A DNA stretch of 64,000 nt. Origin: Rhodospirillum sp047263945. GTDB taxonomy: Bacteria; Pseudomonadota; Alphaproteobacteria; Rhodospirillales; Rhodospirillaceae. Where the stretch lies: positions 186,001-250,000 of the forward strand of contig NZ_JBLAVB010000006.1 of NCBI RefSeq assembly GCF_047263945.1, read 5' to 3'. The notes beneath the pieces were generated by a model, which ran no database searches, had not been told where the DNA came from, and saw only the letters and a list, made by a program, of their open reading frames with translations. The translations under genes and the position numbers were made by a program. This document shows, in pieces, positions 9,244 through 17,215 of the stretch (the stretch's first letter is position 1; every line of letters begins with the position of its first letter).

Positions 9244-10148
9244 GCACACGCGTTACCGTTCTTCTGGGCGGGTTCTCTGCGGAACGGGAAGTGTCCCTGA
9301 ACAGCGGCGCCGCTGCAATTGAGGCACTGACCACGGCGGGCTTCACCGTAACTCCCTTGGATGTGCCCCGGGATGTGGCCGCCCTCCATGCCGCCCTGCG
9401 TGAGAGCAAACCTGATGTGGTTTTCAACGCCCTCCATGGCCGGTTCGGCGAAGACGGCACCATTCAGGGGATCTTGGACATCATGGAGCTGCCCTACACC
9501 CATTCCGGACGACTGGCGAGCGCCGTTGCCATGGATAAGCCGATGGCCAAGGCCGTTTTTGAACAAGTGGGCATCCCGACCGCACCCCATGTGATCGCCG
9601 ACCGGGCCTCGGTTCTGGCAGAGGAAGCCATGCCCCGCCCCTATGTGGTCAAGCCCATGAACGAGGGATCCAGCGTCGGCGTGACCATCGTCACCGAAGA
9701 CACCAACGACCTGCCCTTCACCCGAGCCGACTGGCCCTATGGGGAGCGGGTCATGGTCGAACGCTTCGTACCCGGGCGCGAACTGACCGTAGCCGTTATG
9801 GGCGACCGGCCCCTCGGCGTGACGGAAATCATGACCGGCCACCGCTTTTATGACTATGACGCCAAATACGCCACCGGCGGCTCACACCACATCCTGCCCG
9901 CCCCCGTGGAGCCGGATATCTTCGCCGAAGCCCAGCGGTTGTCCGTCCTCGCCCACAACGCCTTGGGCTGTCGCGGCGTGAGTCGGGCCGACATCCGTTA
10001 TGACGGCGAGACCCTGTATATGCTGGAAGTGAACACCCAACCGGGCATGACCCTCACCTCTCTGGTACCAGAGCAGGCCGCCCATGCCGGTGTTTCCTTC
10101 CCCGATCTGGTCACCTGGATGGTGAAGGAGGCCCGATGCGACGCGTAA
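9240..10148 (+). CDS. ddl: D-alanine--D-alanine ligase
   Basis: This 302-residue ATP-grasp ligase makes the D-Ala-D-Ala dipeptide used by MurF. Seen in order: LLGGFSAEREVSLNSG at the N terminus, NALHGRFGEDGTIQG, YVVKPMNEGSSVGV in the ATP-grasp core, and EVNTQPGMT near the C terminus, which contains the metal-binding Glu and Asn. It is the short DdlB form typical of dcw clusters. The ATG overlaps the murB stop, and the 3' end overlaps ftsQ by 13 bases. Confidence 0.97.
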   Translation: MSTRVTVLLGGFSAEREVSLNSGAAAIEALTTAGFTVTPLDVPRDVAALHAALRESKPDVVFNALHGRFGEDGTIQGILDIMELPYTHSGRLASAVAMDKPMAKAVFEQVGIPTAPHVIADRASVLAEEAMPRPYVVKPMNEGSSVGVTIVTEDTNDLPFTRADWPYGERVMVERFVPGRELTVAVMGDRPLGVTEIMTGHRFYDYDAKYATGGSHHILPAPVEPDIFAEAQRLSVLAHNALGCRGVSRADIRYDGETLYMLEVNTQPGMTLTSLVPEQAAHAGVSFPDLVTWMVKEARCDA

Positions 10149-11152
10149 TGCCCAATCTTGGGAGCAGGAGCATGCGAGAGGGCGAGTTCAGTCGGTCAAC
10201 GACCCGAAGCGCCCTGGTCTTCTGTCTCGCCGGTGCTATCGGTCTGGCTTATCTGGCCTCCCGGACGACAGCGATCACAAGTCTGCTGGACACGACTGCC
10301 TCCCTGACGCAGCCCCCCTCGGTTGCGACCTCTGCAACGGGAACCGAGGGTGAGGCCCAAACGGAGGTCGGGGAGCGGCCACAATATGTTTCCCAGGCCG
10401 GTCCCTCCCGGTCTTCAGAAATCCTGGCCAGCCAGGGGATGGTTCTTGAACAGATCACCGTCAACGGTCGGGTTTTAAGTGCACCCGAAGATCTGATCGA
10501 TGCCGTTGGCGCAGCCCAGGGGTCTCCCCTGATGGCGATCGACCCGGCCCAGGTGCGGGCGCGACTGCTCACCCTTCCCTGGGTAAAGTCCGCCCGGGTG
10601 GAACGCCGCCTTCCCGCCGAGCTTCACCTGGAGATCACAGAACGGGAACCCATGGCGCTTTGGCAGCACAACGGCGCCTACGCCGTAATTGACCGTCAGG
10701 GCAACGCCGTAAACGTGGACCCTGGCGCCTGGTCCTCCCTGCCCTTGGTCGTGGGCAAGGGGGCTGCGGGACAGGCTGCGGATCTTTTGAACCTCTTGAC
10801 CACCCAACCGGCCATCGCCGCAAGGGTGAAGGCCGCCATTTTGGTGGGAGAGCGCCGCTGGACCCTGCGTTTGGACGACATGGAACGGGGCCTCACCCTG
10901 CGTCTACCGGCCCAGGACCCAGCGGAAGCCCTGGCCAAAGTCGCCGAGCTTGATGCCCAAGACGGCCTTTTGTCCAAGGATTTGGCCATGATCGACATGC
11001 GCCTTCCGGGACGCTTGGTGGTGCGATTGGTCGACCGGAGCGGCAAGGGCTCCGAAGCCGACGAACTGGACGAGGGAGCTTCTTCCACTGGCCCCGCAGT
11101 CGGACCCGCGCGCAGCGGGTCTCAACCACGCGGAGAGGGACGGGATGCCTAG
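10136..11152 (+). CDS. ftsQ: Cell division protein FtsQ
   Basis: This 338-residue single-span divisome protein links early and late division proteins through FtsB and FtsL. A short basic N-terminal segment precedes one membrane span (about residues 24-42). A low-complexity Ser/Thr/Glu stretch follows, then the POTRA domain beginning at LEQITVNGRV and including LPWVKSARVERRLPAELHL and ITEREPMALWQ. The beta domain contains GAYAVIDRQGNAV. Placement between ddl and ftsA confirms the identity. Two in-frame ATGs (10136 and 10148) are possible. The last 8 bases overlap ftsA if ftsA starts at 11145. Confidence 0.94.
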   Translation: MRRVMPNLGSRSMREGEFSRSTTRSALVFCLAGAIGLAYLASRTTAITSLLDTTASLTQPPSVATSATGTEGEAQTEVGERPQYVSQAGPSRSSEILASQGMVLEQITVNGRVLSAPEDLIDAVGAAQGSPLMAIDPAQVRARLLTLPWVKSARVERRLPAELHLEITEREPMALWQHNGAYAVIDRQGNAVNVDPGAWSSLPLVVGKGAAGQAADLLNLLTTQPAIAARVKAAILVGERRWTLRLDDMERGLTLRLPAQDPAEALAKVAELDAQDGLLSKDLAMIDMRLPGRLVVRLVDRSGKGSEADELDEGASSTGPAVGPARSGSQPRGEGRDA

Positions 11153-12491
11153 GGACGCCATGAGCAACGAAACACCAAGCCCCCAATCACATGCCCCGCA
11201 AACCCGCACGGTCAGCCGCCGCAAGGAGGCCCGGTCCACACCGGCCCGCCGTCAGCGTGGGGGGTTGATCACTGCGCTCGACGTGGGAACCACCAAGATC
11301 GCCTGCTTCATCGCCCGCGAGGAAGAGGACGGCCATCTGCGCGTCCTCGGCGTGGGACACCATCGCTCCAAGGGTATGCGCAACGGTCAGGTCGCCAATA
11401 TGGACGAGGTCGAGTTGTCCATTCGTGCGGCGGTCGACAGCGCCGAGCAGATGGCCAACGAGCGCATTTCGGATGTGGTGGTCAACATCAGCGGCGGCCA
11501 TCCCCACTCCACCCGGGTTGAGGTCGAGATGTCCATTGCCGGACACGAGGTCCGGGGTGCGGACGTGCGCCGTATCCAGGCCTTCGGCCGGGAGCAACAC
11601 ACAGATCCGGATCGCGAACTGGTCCATTGCATCCCCGTCTCCTATGCCATCGACGGGGCCGATGGGGTGCTCGACCCCCGGGGCATGTTCGGCCAGACTC
11701 TGGGGGTCAATATCCACCTGATCTCTGCGGCCCTGGGGCCCCTGCGCAATTTGACCACCGTTGTGGAGCGCTGCCACCTGGACATTGAGGATCGGGTGGT
11801 TACCGCCTATGCCTCCGGCCTCGCCTGCCTGGTCGAAGACGAGAAGGACATGGGCGTCACCGTCATCGATATGGGCGGTGGTACGACCTCCATTGCCGTT
11901 TTCCATGAAGGCCATGTGGTCCACACCGGCCTGATCCCCGTGGGGGGCCTGCATGTCACCAATGACATCGCCAAAGGGTTGACCACCCCCCACGCCAACG
12001 CCGAACGCCTGAAAACCATGCATGGCAGCTGTTTGCCCTCCCCCGCAGAACACCGGGAACTCCTGAAGGTGATCCAGGTGGGAGAGGAAGACGAGGCCAC
12101 CGCCAAGGAAGTGCCTCGCTCCATGCTGACCCAGATCATCCAGCCCCGGCTGGAGGAAACCTTCGAACTGGCCCGCGCCCATCTGGAAGCTTCGGGCTTC
12201 CTGGAAGTCGGCGGCCGTCTGGTCGTGCTGACCGGCGGGGCCAGTCAATTACAGGGAGTGCGCGAATTGGCCGAGACCATCCTCGACCGACAGGTGCGCC
12301 ACGGCTTCCCCCGACGCATCCGGGGTCTGGCCGACAGCACGTCGGGCCCAGCCTTCGCCGCCTGCGCCGGAATGCTGCGCTACGCCGTGCAGCACCACGT
12401 GGAAACCCCCGATACAGATCCGGCCGCCGATAATTCGGCCGTATCCAGCGCCTTCGGGCGTTTGGCTCGCTGGTGGAAGGAAAACTTCTAA
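11145..12491 (+). CDS. ftsA: Cell division protein FtsA
   Basis: This actin-like ATPase tethers FtsZ to the membrane. The actin fold starts with GGLITALDVGTTKIACFI, and the family-specific 1C domain follows (SDVVVNISGGH region). VIDMGGGTTSIAVF is the phosphate-2 loop and VVLTGGASQLQG the adenosine loop. The C terminus ends in an amphipathic membrane-targeting helix, FGRLARWWKENF. About 30 polar residues precede the fold. The start at 11145 overlaps ftsQ; an ATG at 11160 would give a protein 5 residues shorter and cannot be excluded. About 140 bases separate it from the ftsZ start. Confidence 0.96.
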   Translation: MPRDAMSNETPSPQSHAPQTRTVSRRKEARSTPARRQRGGLITALDVGTTKIACFIAREEEDGHLRVLGVGHHRSKGMRNGQVANMDEVELSIRAAVDSAEQMANERISDVVVNISGGHPHSTRVEVEMSIAGHEVRGADVRRIQAFGREQHTDPDRELVHCIPVSYAIDGADGVLDPRGMFGQTLGVNIHLISAALGPLRNLTTVVERCHLDIEDRVVTAYASGLACLVEDEKDMGVTVIDMGGGTTSIAVFHEGHVVHTGLIPVGGLHVTNDIAKGLTTPHANAERLKTMHGSCLPSPAEHRELLKVIQVGEEDEATAKEVPRSMLTQIIQPRLEETFELARAHLEASGFLEVGGRLVVLTGGASQLQGVRELAETILDRQVRHGFPRRIRGLADSTSGPAFAACAGMLRYAVQHHVETPDTDPAADNSAVSSAFGRLARWWKENF

Positions 12492-12630
12492 CCGGCGAGC
12501 GGCCCCGCAAGGGCCACCCAACCGGCAACGATGATCCACGGGAGCGGAGAATCGGAGCCGAACTTACAAAACAAAAAGCAAGGACCCCGTCCTTATGGCA
12601 TGGTACACGAACGATCCGGAGGCAGATCCA

Positions 12631-14514
12631 ATGGCCATTAACATTACCGTTCCGGAGGGTGTAGAAGCCCCCCACCTTAAGCCCCGCATCACAGTCATTG
12701 GCGTTGGTGGCGCCGGTGGCAACGCCGTAAACAACATGATCGACGCCCACTTGGAAGGTGTGGACTTCGTCGTCGCGAATACCGACGCCCAAGCCCTGTG
12801 CCATTCCCGGACCAGCCGCCGCATTCAGTTGGGCAACGATGCAACCCAAGGCCTGGGCGCAGGTGCCCGACCCGAGATCGGCCGTATCGCCGCAGAAGAA
12901 GCCGTGGAAGCCGTGGCCAACGAGCTGAATGGCGCCAATATGGTCTTCATTACCGCAGGCATGGGCGGTGGTACCGGCACAGGCGCCGCACCGGTCGTCG
13001 CCAGCGTCGCCCGTGAACTGGGCATCCTGACCGTCGGTGTGGTCACCAAACCCTTCCAGTTCGAAGGTCAGCAACGCATGCGTCTGGCGGAGGCGGGCAT
13101 CGACGAGTTGGCGCAGTTCGTCGACACTCTGATTATCATTCCGAACCAGAACCTGTTCCGTGTTGCTAACGAAAAAACGACATTCGCAGATGCCTTCAAA
13201 TTGGCCGACGATGTCCTTTATTCCGGTGTCCGATCGGTTACCGACCTGATGATCAACCCGGGTTTGATCAACCTGGACTTTGCCGATGTGCGCACGGTCA
13301 TGCAGAATATGGGTCGGGCCATGATGGGAACGGGCGAAGCCGAAGGCGAACGCCGGGCCTTGGAGGCTGCGGAAGCCGCCATCGCCAACCCGTTGCTGGA
13401 GGACACGTCCATGCGCGGCGCCCGGGGTGTTCTTATCAACATCACCGGCGGCACTGACGTCACCCTCTACGAAGTCGACGAGGCCGCCAACCGCATCCGG
13501 GACGAGGTGGAGACCGACGCCCATATCATCTTCGGATCCAGCCTGGATGCCTCACTGGACGGTCGCATCCGTGTTTCCGTCGTGGCCACGGGTATCAGCG
13601 CGGAAGATATGAGCCGCATGACTCCGGTGGAAAACCAGCGTCCGGCCCAGAGCGTCTCCACCCAAACGGTCCAGGCCGAGGCCCAGGCGCCGGAAGTCCG
13701 GACCCCGACCTATGCCCAGACACCCCGCGCCATGGAAGCTTCAGCCCAGGCCCGTCCGACTGTCACCCAGATTGCCCCCAAGGCGCCGAATGCCCAAATG
13801 GGGAGCACACGGGGTGCTTCGACAGCGTCCTCCGCCACCCCGCGATCGGCAACGGCGCAATCCGGGCTGCGGCCCCAGACGGCTCCATCCGCCCCCCGGC
13901 CTCAGGTTGCCCAATCCGCACCCCGAGCTCAGGTCGCCCAATCCGCACCCCGGGCTCAGACTGGTCAGGGTCCGGTCATGGACTCGACCAAATCCGCCCG
14001 CGTTCGTCAGACAGTGTCTGGTCTGGAAAGCATGATTCTGGAAAGCAGCCCCAAGCGGACAGCCACCCAGACACCCTCTCCGGCACCGGTAACACGCCGC
14101 GACGCCTTCATCCCCGATGAACCCGTAGCCACGCCACCCCGTCATGCCTCCGCACAGGGCAACCTCGACATTGCAGAACCCATGCGGATGGAGGTGGCTC
14201 CCCAGCCGGAGACCCAACCTGCGCCCCAGGAGACCACCTATGATCCGCGTCCGGCCCAGGATTTCCGGCCCGGCGTGGTTCCGAGCACCCGTCCCCAACC
14301 TGCTCCCAAGCCGGAAACGGAAAAACCCGAACGGCCGAGCCTGCTGGCCCGGATTACCGGCCTGGGCGGACATCGTGCTGCTGCGGACCACAAGGACCCA
14401 AACCCCCTGCTCTCGGCCAAGACCCTGTCTGCAAACCCTAATGACCGGGGCGTGCACAGCCAAACCGACGACCAGTTGGAGATCCCCGCATTCCTGCGCC
14501 GTCAGGCGAACTGA
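12631..14514 (+). CDS. ftsZ: Cell division protein FtsZ with long C-terminal linker
   Basis: This tubulin-like GTPase forms the Z ring. The frame is open from 12595, but GGAGG at 12618-12622, 8 bases before the ATG at 12631, supports this start and gives 627 residues. The GTP-binding signature GMGGGTGTGA lies at residues 110-119, preceded by VGGAGGNAVNNM. The globular domain ends near residue 330. A roughly 280-residue linker rich in Ala, Pro, Gln, Ser and Thr follows, and the protein closes with the conserved FtsA/ZipA-binding peptide IPAFLRRQAN. FtsZ is far longer than the E. coli protein (383), as is common in alphaproteobacteria. The leader between ftsA and ftsZ contains a short AAGGAC/GTCCTT hairpin at 12580-12594. 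Confidence 0.97.
   Translation: MAINITVPEGVEAPHLKPRITVIGVGGAGGNAVNNMIDAHLEGVDFVVANTDAQALCHSRTSRRIQLGNDATQGLGAGARPEIGRIAAEEAVEAVANELNGANMVFITAGMGGGTGTGAAPVVASVARELGILTVGVVTKPFQFEGQQRMRLAEAGIDELAQFVDTLIIIPNQNLFRVANEKTTFADAFKLADDVLYSGVRSVTDLMINPGLINLDFADVRTVMQNMGRAMMGTGEAEGERRALEAAEAAIANPLLEDTSMRGARGVLINITGGTDVTLYEVDEAANRIRDEVETDAHIIFGSSLDASLDGRIRVSVVATGISAEDMSRMTPVENQRPAQSVSTQTVQAEAQAPEVRTPTYAQTPRAMEASAQARPTVTQIAPKAPNAQMGSTRGASTASSATPRSATAQSGLRPQTAPSAPRPQVAQSAPRAQVAQSAPRAQTGQGPVMDSTKSARVRQTVSGLESMILESSPKRTATQTPSPAPVTRRDAFIPDEPVATPPRHASAQGNLDIAEPMRMEVAPQPETQPAPQETTYDPRPAQDFRPGVVPSTRPQPAPKPETEKPERPSLLARITGLGGHRAAADHKDPNPLLSAKTLSANPNDRGVHSQTDDQLEIPAFLRRQAN
13900..13965 (+). repeat. Tandem repeat in the FtsZ linker
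   Basis: Two to three near-identical 30-base units encode the decapeptide-like repeat PQVAQSAPRA QVAQSAPRA within the disordered FtsZ linker. The units differ only at a few third-codon positions, which suggests recent slippage expansion or contraction. The repeat lies well away from the GTPase core and the terminal peptide, so a length change here would be tolerated. Confidence 0.8.
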
Positions 14515-14966
14515 CAGGCATCCACAGCCCCTGTCCGGAGGGGCCTGCGGATTGACCATGACCATGATTTGCTCCCACCGGGGTCCCCAAAGCGGGGACC
14601 CCATCTGGAGAGCGCGCGGCGCGACGAGCCCGGTTCCCTCAGGCCCGTGCCCAGAAACAAAAAAGCATTCAGTCGCTCTTCACAACGGCGCGTGTTCCAG
14701 AACGGAACCGCGCCGCGCGTGATTCCGACAGGCGCGATCCTCGCGTCGCAACATATTGCAACAATCCTTGATTTGAGCCCTTCCCGGCGTTTCCTTACAA
14801 CACTATCAGGAAAGCGAGCCATGGGGATCATGGGGCAAACGGAACGCGGGATTTCCCCTTCCATAGGCCCCCGCCCCTTGGATAACGTCCACAGGGCGAT
14901 CAACCGTTGAGATCAAGTCTTCTCGGCACACTGGGATCGCTCGGTATTCAAAAGAGGATCGGTGTC
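14515..14966. other. Intergenic region between ftsZ and lpxC
   Basis: No convincing gene lies in these roughly 450 bases. The strand-coherent open frames here have no family signature, no good ribosome binding site and atypical composition. Two stem-loops are visible: a perfect GGGGTCCCC/GGGGACCCC hairpin at 14580-14602, and an imperfect GGCGCG/CGCGCC hairpin around 14687-14714. The region probably holds the end of the dcw transcript and the lpxC promoter. Confidence 0.5.
14580..14602. terminator. Perfect 9-bp GC hairpin after ftsZ
   Basis: Arms GGGGTCCCC and GGGGACCCC with the 5-base loop AAAGC. No T-run follows, so this is not a canonical intrinsic terminator. It may stop or stabilise the dcw mRNA end. 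Confidence 0.35.
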
Positions 14967-15989
14967 ATGGATGGATTGCATTACCCAGGCGACACGGTGC
15001 GCAATGAAACGCTCGAAAGTCTGTCTAGCATGTCCAGTCCTGCCGTCCGCCAACATACGATCAAAGCCCCTATTTCTTGCACGGGAGTCGGTGTCCACAA
15101 GGGTCAAGATGTGACCCTGACCCTTCGCCCTGCTCCCCCCGACACGGGCATCATCTTCCGCCGCGTTGACCTTCCGGAAGATCGGAATGAAATCCCTGTG
15201 TCCGCTTGTGCGGTGGTTGATGGCCGCCTCTGCACCACGATCGCGAATAATCATGGCACGACGATGTCCACCGTCGAGCACCTGATGGCCGCGCTGGCCT
15301 CCCTCTCCATCGACAATGTGATCGCCGAAGTTGATGGCCCCGAACTCCCGATCATGGATGGGTCCGCCGCCCCCTTTGTTTTCCTTCTGGATTGCGCGGG
15401 TCTTGCGGAGCAAGACGTGCCCCGTCGGGTCATTCGCGTACTGAAAACCGTCACCATCTCCGATGGACCGGTTTCAGCCACCTTGCGCCCCGCCGAAAGC
15501 GGCTTGACCTTGGATTTTGAAATCGACTTCAAAGCCCGGGCCATTGGTCGCCAGGATTGCCACCTCACCCTGTCCCCGGACCTGTTCCGCAATCACATTG
15601 CCCGTGCCCGCACCTTCGGTCTGCTCGAAGACATCGAGAAACTCCACGCCGCCGGTCTCGGTCTCGGTGGCTCCCTGGAAAACGCCGTGGTCGTGGATGA
15701 CGACAAGGTCCTCAACGAGGACGGCCTGCGGTACCAGGATGAGTTCGTCCGCCATAAAACCCTGGACGCCGTGGGTGACCTGTACATGCAGGGCCTGCCC
15801 ATCATCGGCCATTACGAAGGCGTGCGTTCCAGCCATCACCATAATAACATGCTGCTCCGCGCCCTTCTTGCCGACCCTCAGGCCTTCGAGATCACCGAGG
15901 TGGACAGCTGCGAACTGGACGCTCCCGTCAGAGGTGGTTTCCGCGCTGCTCGCCTGAACAACACCGCCGCCGCCGCGCAAGTGGCCTGA
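14967..15989 (+). CDS. lpxC: UDP-3-O-acyl-N-acetylglucosamine deacetylase LpxC
   Basis: This zinc-dependent deacetylase catalyses the committed step of lipid A synthesis, so the cell makes lipopolysaccharide. The protein core begins at RQHTIKAPISCTGVGVHKG. Zinc and catalytic residues are visible in TVEHLMAAL (first His ligand) and VRHKTLDAVGDLYM (His and Asp ligands), with HYEGVRSSHHHN near the C terminus. The frame is open from a TTG at 14907; I chose the ATG at 14967 because AGAGGA lies about 8 bases upstream. The resulting 340 residues include about 25 extra N-terminal residues compared with typical LpxC (about 305), so the ATG at 15030 is an alternative. Linkage directly after ftsZ is normal. 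Confidence 0.95.
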   Translation: MDGLHYPGDTVRNETLESLSSMSSPAVRQHTIKAPISCTGVGVHKGQDVTLTLRPAPPDTGIIFRRVDLPEDRNEIPVSACAVVDGRLCTTIANNHGTTMSTVEHLMAALASLSIDNVIAEVDGPELPIMDGSAAPFVFLLDCAGLAEQDVPRRVIRVLKTVTISDGPVSATLRPAESGLTLDFEIDFKARAIGRQDCHLTLSPDLFRNHIARARTFGLLEDIEKLHAAGLGLGGSLENAVVVDDDKVLNEDGLRYQDEFVRHKTLDAVGDLYMQGLPIIGHYEGVRSSHHHNNMLLRALLADPQAFEITEVDSCELDAPVRGGFRAARLNNTAAAAQVA

Positions 15990-16059
15990 GAATCCTTGAT
16001 GGTCGCGGTGTCATCCGCAGCCAGGCTTCCCTCGAGGCGCCTCCAGAATTTACGGAATC

Positions 16060-16106
16060 AGAGTGAAACGGGATCAGCTTGACTCAAGCTGATCCCGTTT
16101 CACTCT
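16060..16106. repeat. Perfect 22-bp inverted repeat between lpxC and bamD
   Basis: A perfect hairpin with 22-bp arms (left 16060-16081, starting AGAGTGAAACGGGATCAG; right 16085-16106) around a 3-base loop. It lies about 70 bases after the lpxC stop. There is no T-run. It is too long and too perfect for a simple terminator and resembles the other long hairpins in this window (19761-19804, 22194-22252). The remaining 15990-16338 region shows no gene. Confidence 0.8.
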
Positions 16107-16338
16107 ACGCAGCCCCCCTATTGAGACACCGAACACGACTACCAAACCCTCCCGCTTCGCGCCTAGGGTGCAATGGGGAAGCCCGGGATATCCTTTTCCC
16201 AGACAGATCGCCCTTATGGGCCTTGCCCCTCTCCGGTTTCCCCATGATATAGTGCGGCGGCTCGGATCCTGTTTGGTCCGCGCAGCCCGCCATTATGTCT
16301 CGTTCCCCTTCCCTTGACCTGACCCAGGACCGGAGCCC

Positions 16339-17199
16339 ATGACAGTGAAACGGCCTTCCCTTCCCCGGTCTTCCGCCGGCCTGCCCTCCCCCCGCCGCGT
16401 CCTCATGGCCGCCACCCTCGCCCTTGGTTTGGGACTGGGCCTCACGGGCTGTGCTGGAGATGACAAGCCGGAATACGTGGAACGCCCGGTCGAGGAACTG
16501 TATAACGAGGCTGTGGACCTATTGAACGCCGCCAAATACCAAGACGCGTCAAAGGCCTTTGACGAAGTGGATCGCCAGCACCCCTACTCCTCCTGGGCAA
16601 CCAAGGCCCAGATCATGGCAGCCTACGCCCTATATGAGGACAACGCCTACGACGACGCCGTGGTGGCCCTGAACCGCTTTATCGAGTTGCACCCGGGCAA
16701 CCAGGATATCGCCTACGCCTATTACCTGCGGGGACTCTGCTTCTATGAGCAGATCGCCGACGCGCGACGGGATCAGCAGATGACGCGTCAAGCCATGTCG
16801 AACCTGCGCGACGTGGTGACTCGCTTCCCCGATTCTTCCTATGCCCGGGATGCCCGCCTGAAAATCGACCTCGCCAACGACCACTTGGCCGGACACGAGA
16901 TGGGAATTGGACGGTACTACCTGGACCACCTGGACTATCTCGCCGCATTGAACCGCTTCCGGACCGTTGTGGAAAAGTTTGACCAAACCACCCACGTGCC
17001 CGAAGCCCTCTACCGCATGGTGGAGGTCAACACCATCCTTGGCCTGACTGAAGAGGCCAAGCGAGTCGCAGCGGTCCTCGGGTACAACTACCCGGGTAGC
17101 GACTGGTACGCGGATGCCTATGGACTTGTGACCGGGAATACCTCTTACGAGCCCAAGACGGACTCCCGCTGGTACGACTCTCTGACAAACTGGCTCTAG
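16339..17199 (+). CDS. bamD: Outer membrane protein assembly factor BamD
   Basis: This 286-residue lipoprotein of the BAM complex helps insert beta-barrel proteins into the outer membrane. The N terminus has a basic region, a hydrophobic core and a lipobox-like LTGC, where the Cys near residue 38 would be lipidated. Tetratricopeptide-like repeats follow: EELYNEAVDLLNAAKYQDA, PYSSWATKAQIMAAYALYE, YDDAVVALNRFIELHPG and YYLDHLDYLAALNRF. Family-typical features are VDRQHPYS and the YAYYLRGLCFYEQI region. It sits between lpxC and recN, a common alphaproteobacterial order, and ends 16 bases before recN. Confidence 0.95.
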   Translation: MTVKRPSLPRSSAGLPSPRRVLMAATLALGLGLGLTGCAGDDKPEYVERPVEELYNEAVDLLNAAKYQDASKAFDEVDRQHPYSSWATKAQIMAAYALYEDNAYDDAVVALNRFIELHPGNQDIAYAYYLRGLCFYEQIADARRDQQMTRQAMSNLRDVVTRFPDSSYARDARLKIDLANDHLAGHEMGIGRYYLDHLDYLAALNRFRTVVEKFDQTTHVPEALYRMVEVNTILGLTEEAKRVAAVLGYNYPGSDWYADAYGLVTGNTSYEPKTDSRWYDSLTNWL

Positions 17200-17215
17200 G
17201 AGCGCGGGACGACCC

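Noticed and set aside
12136..13524. Minus-strand open frame opposite ftsA and ftsZ
   Set aside because: It spans two well-supported genes on the other strand, with no motif or ribosome binding site of its own.
14569..14910. Plus-strand frame of 113 codons between ftsZ and lpxC
   Set aside because: No family signature and basic low-complexity composition; the frame crosses two stem-loops.
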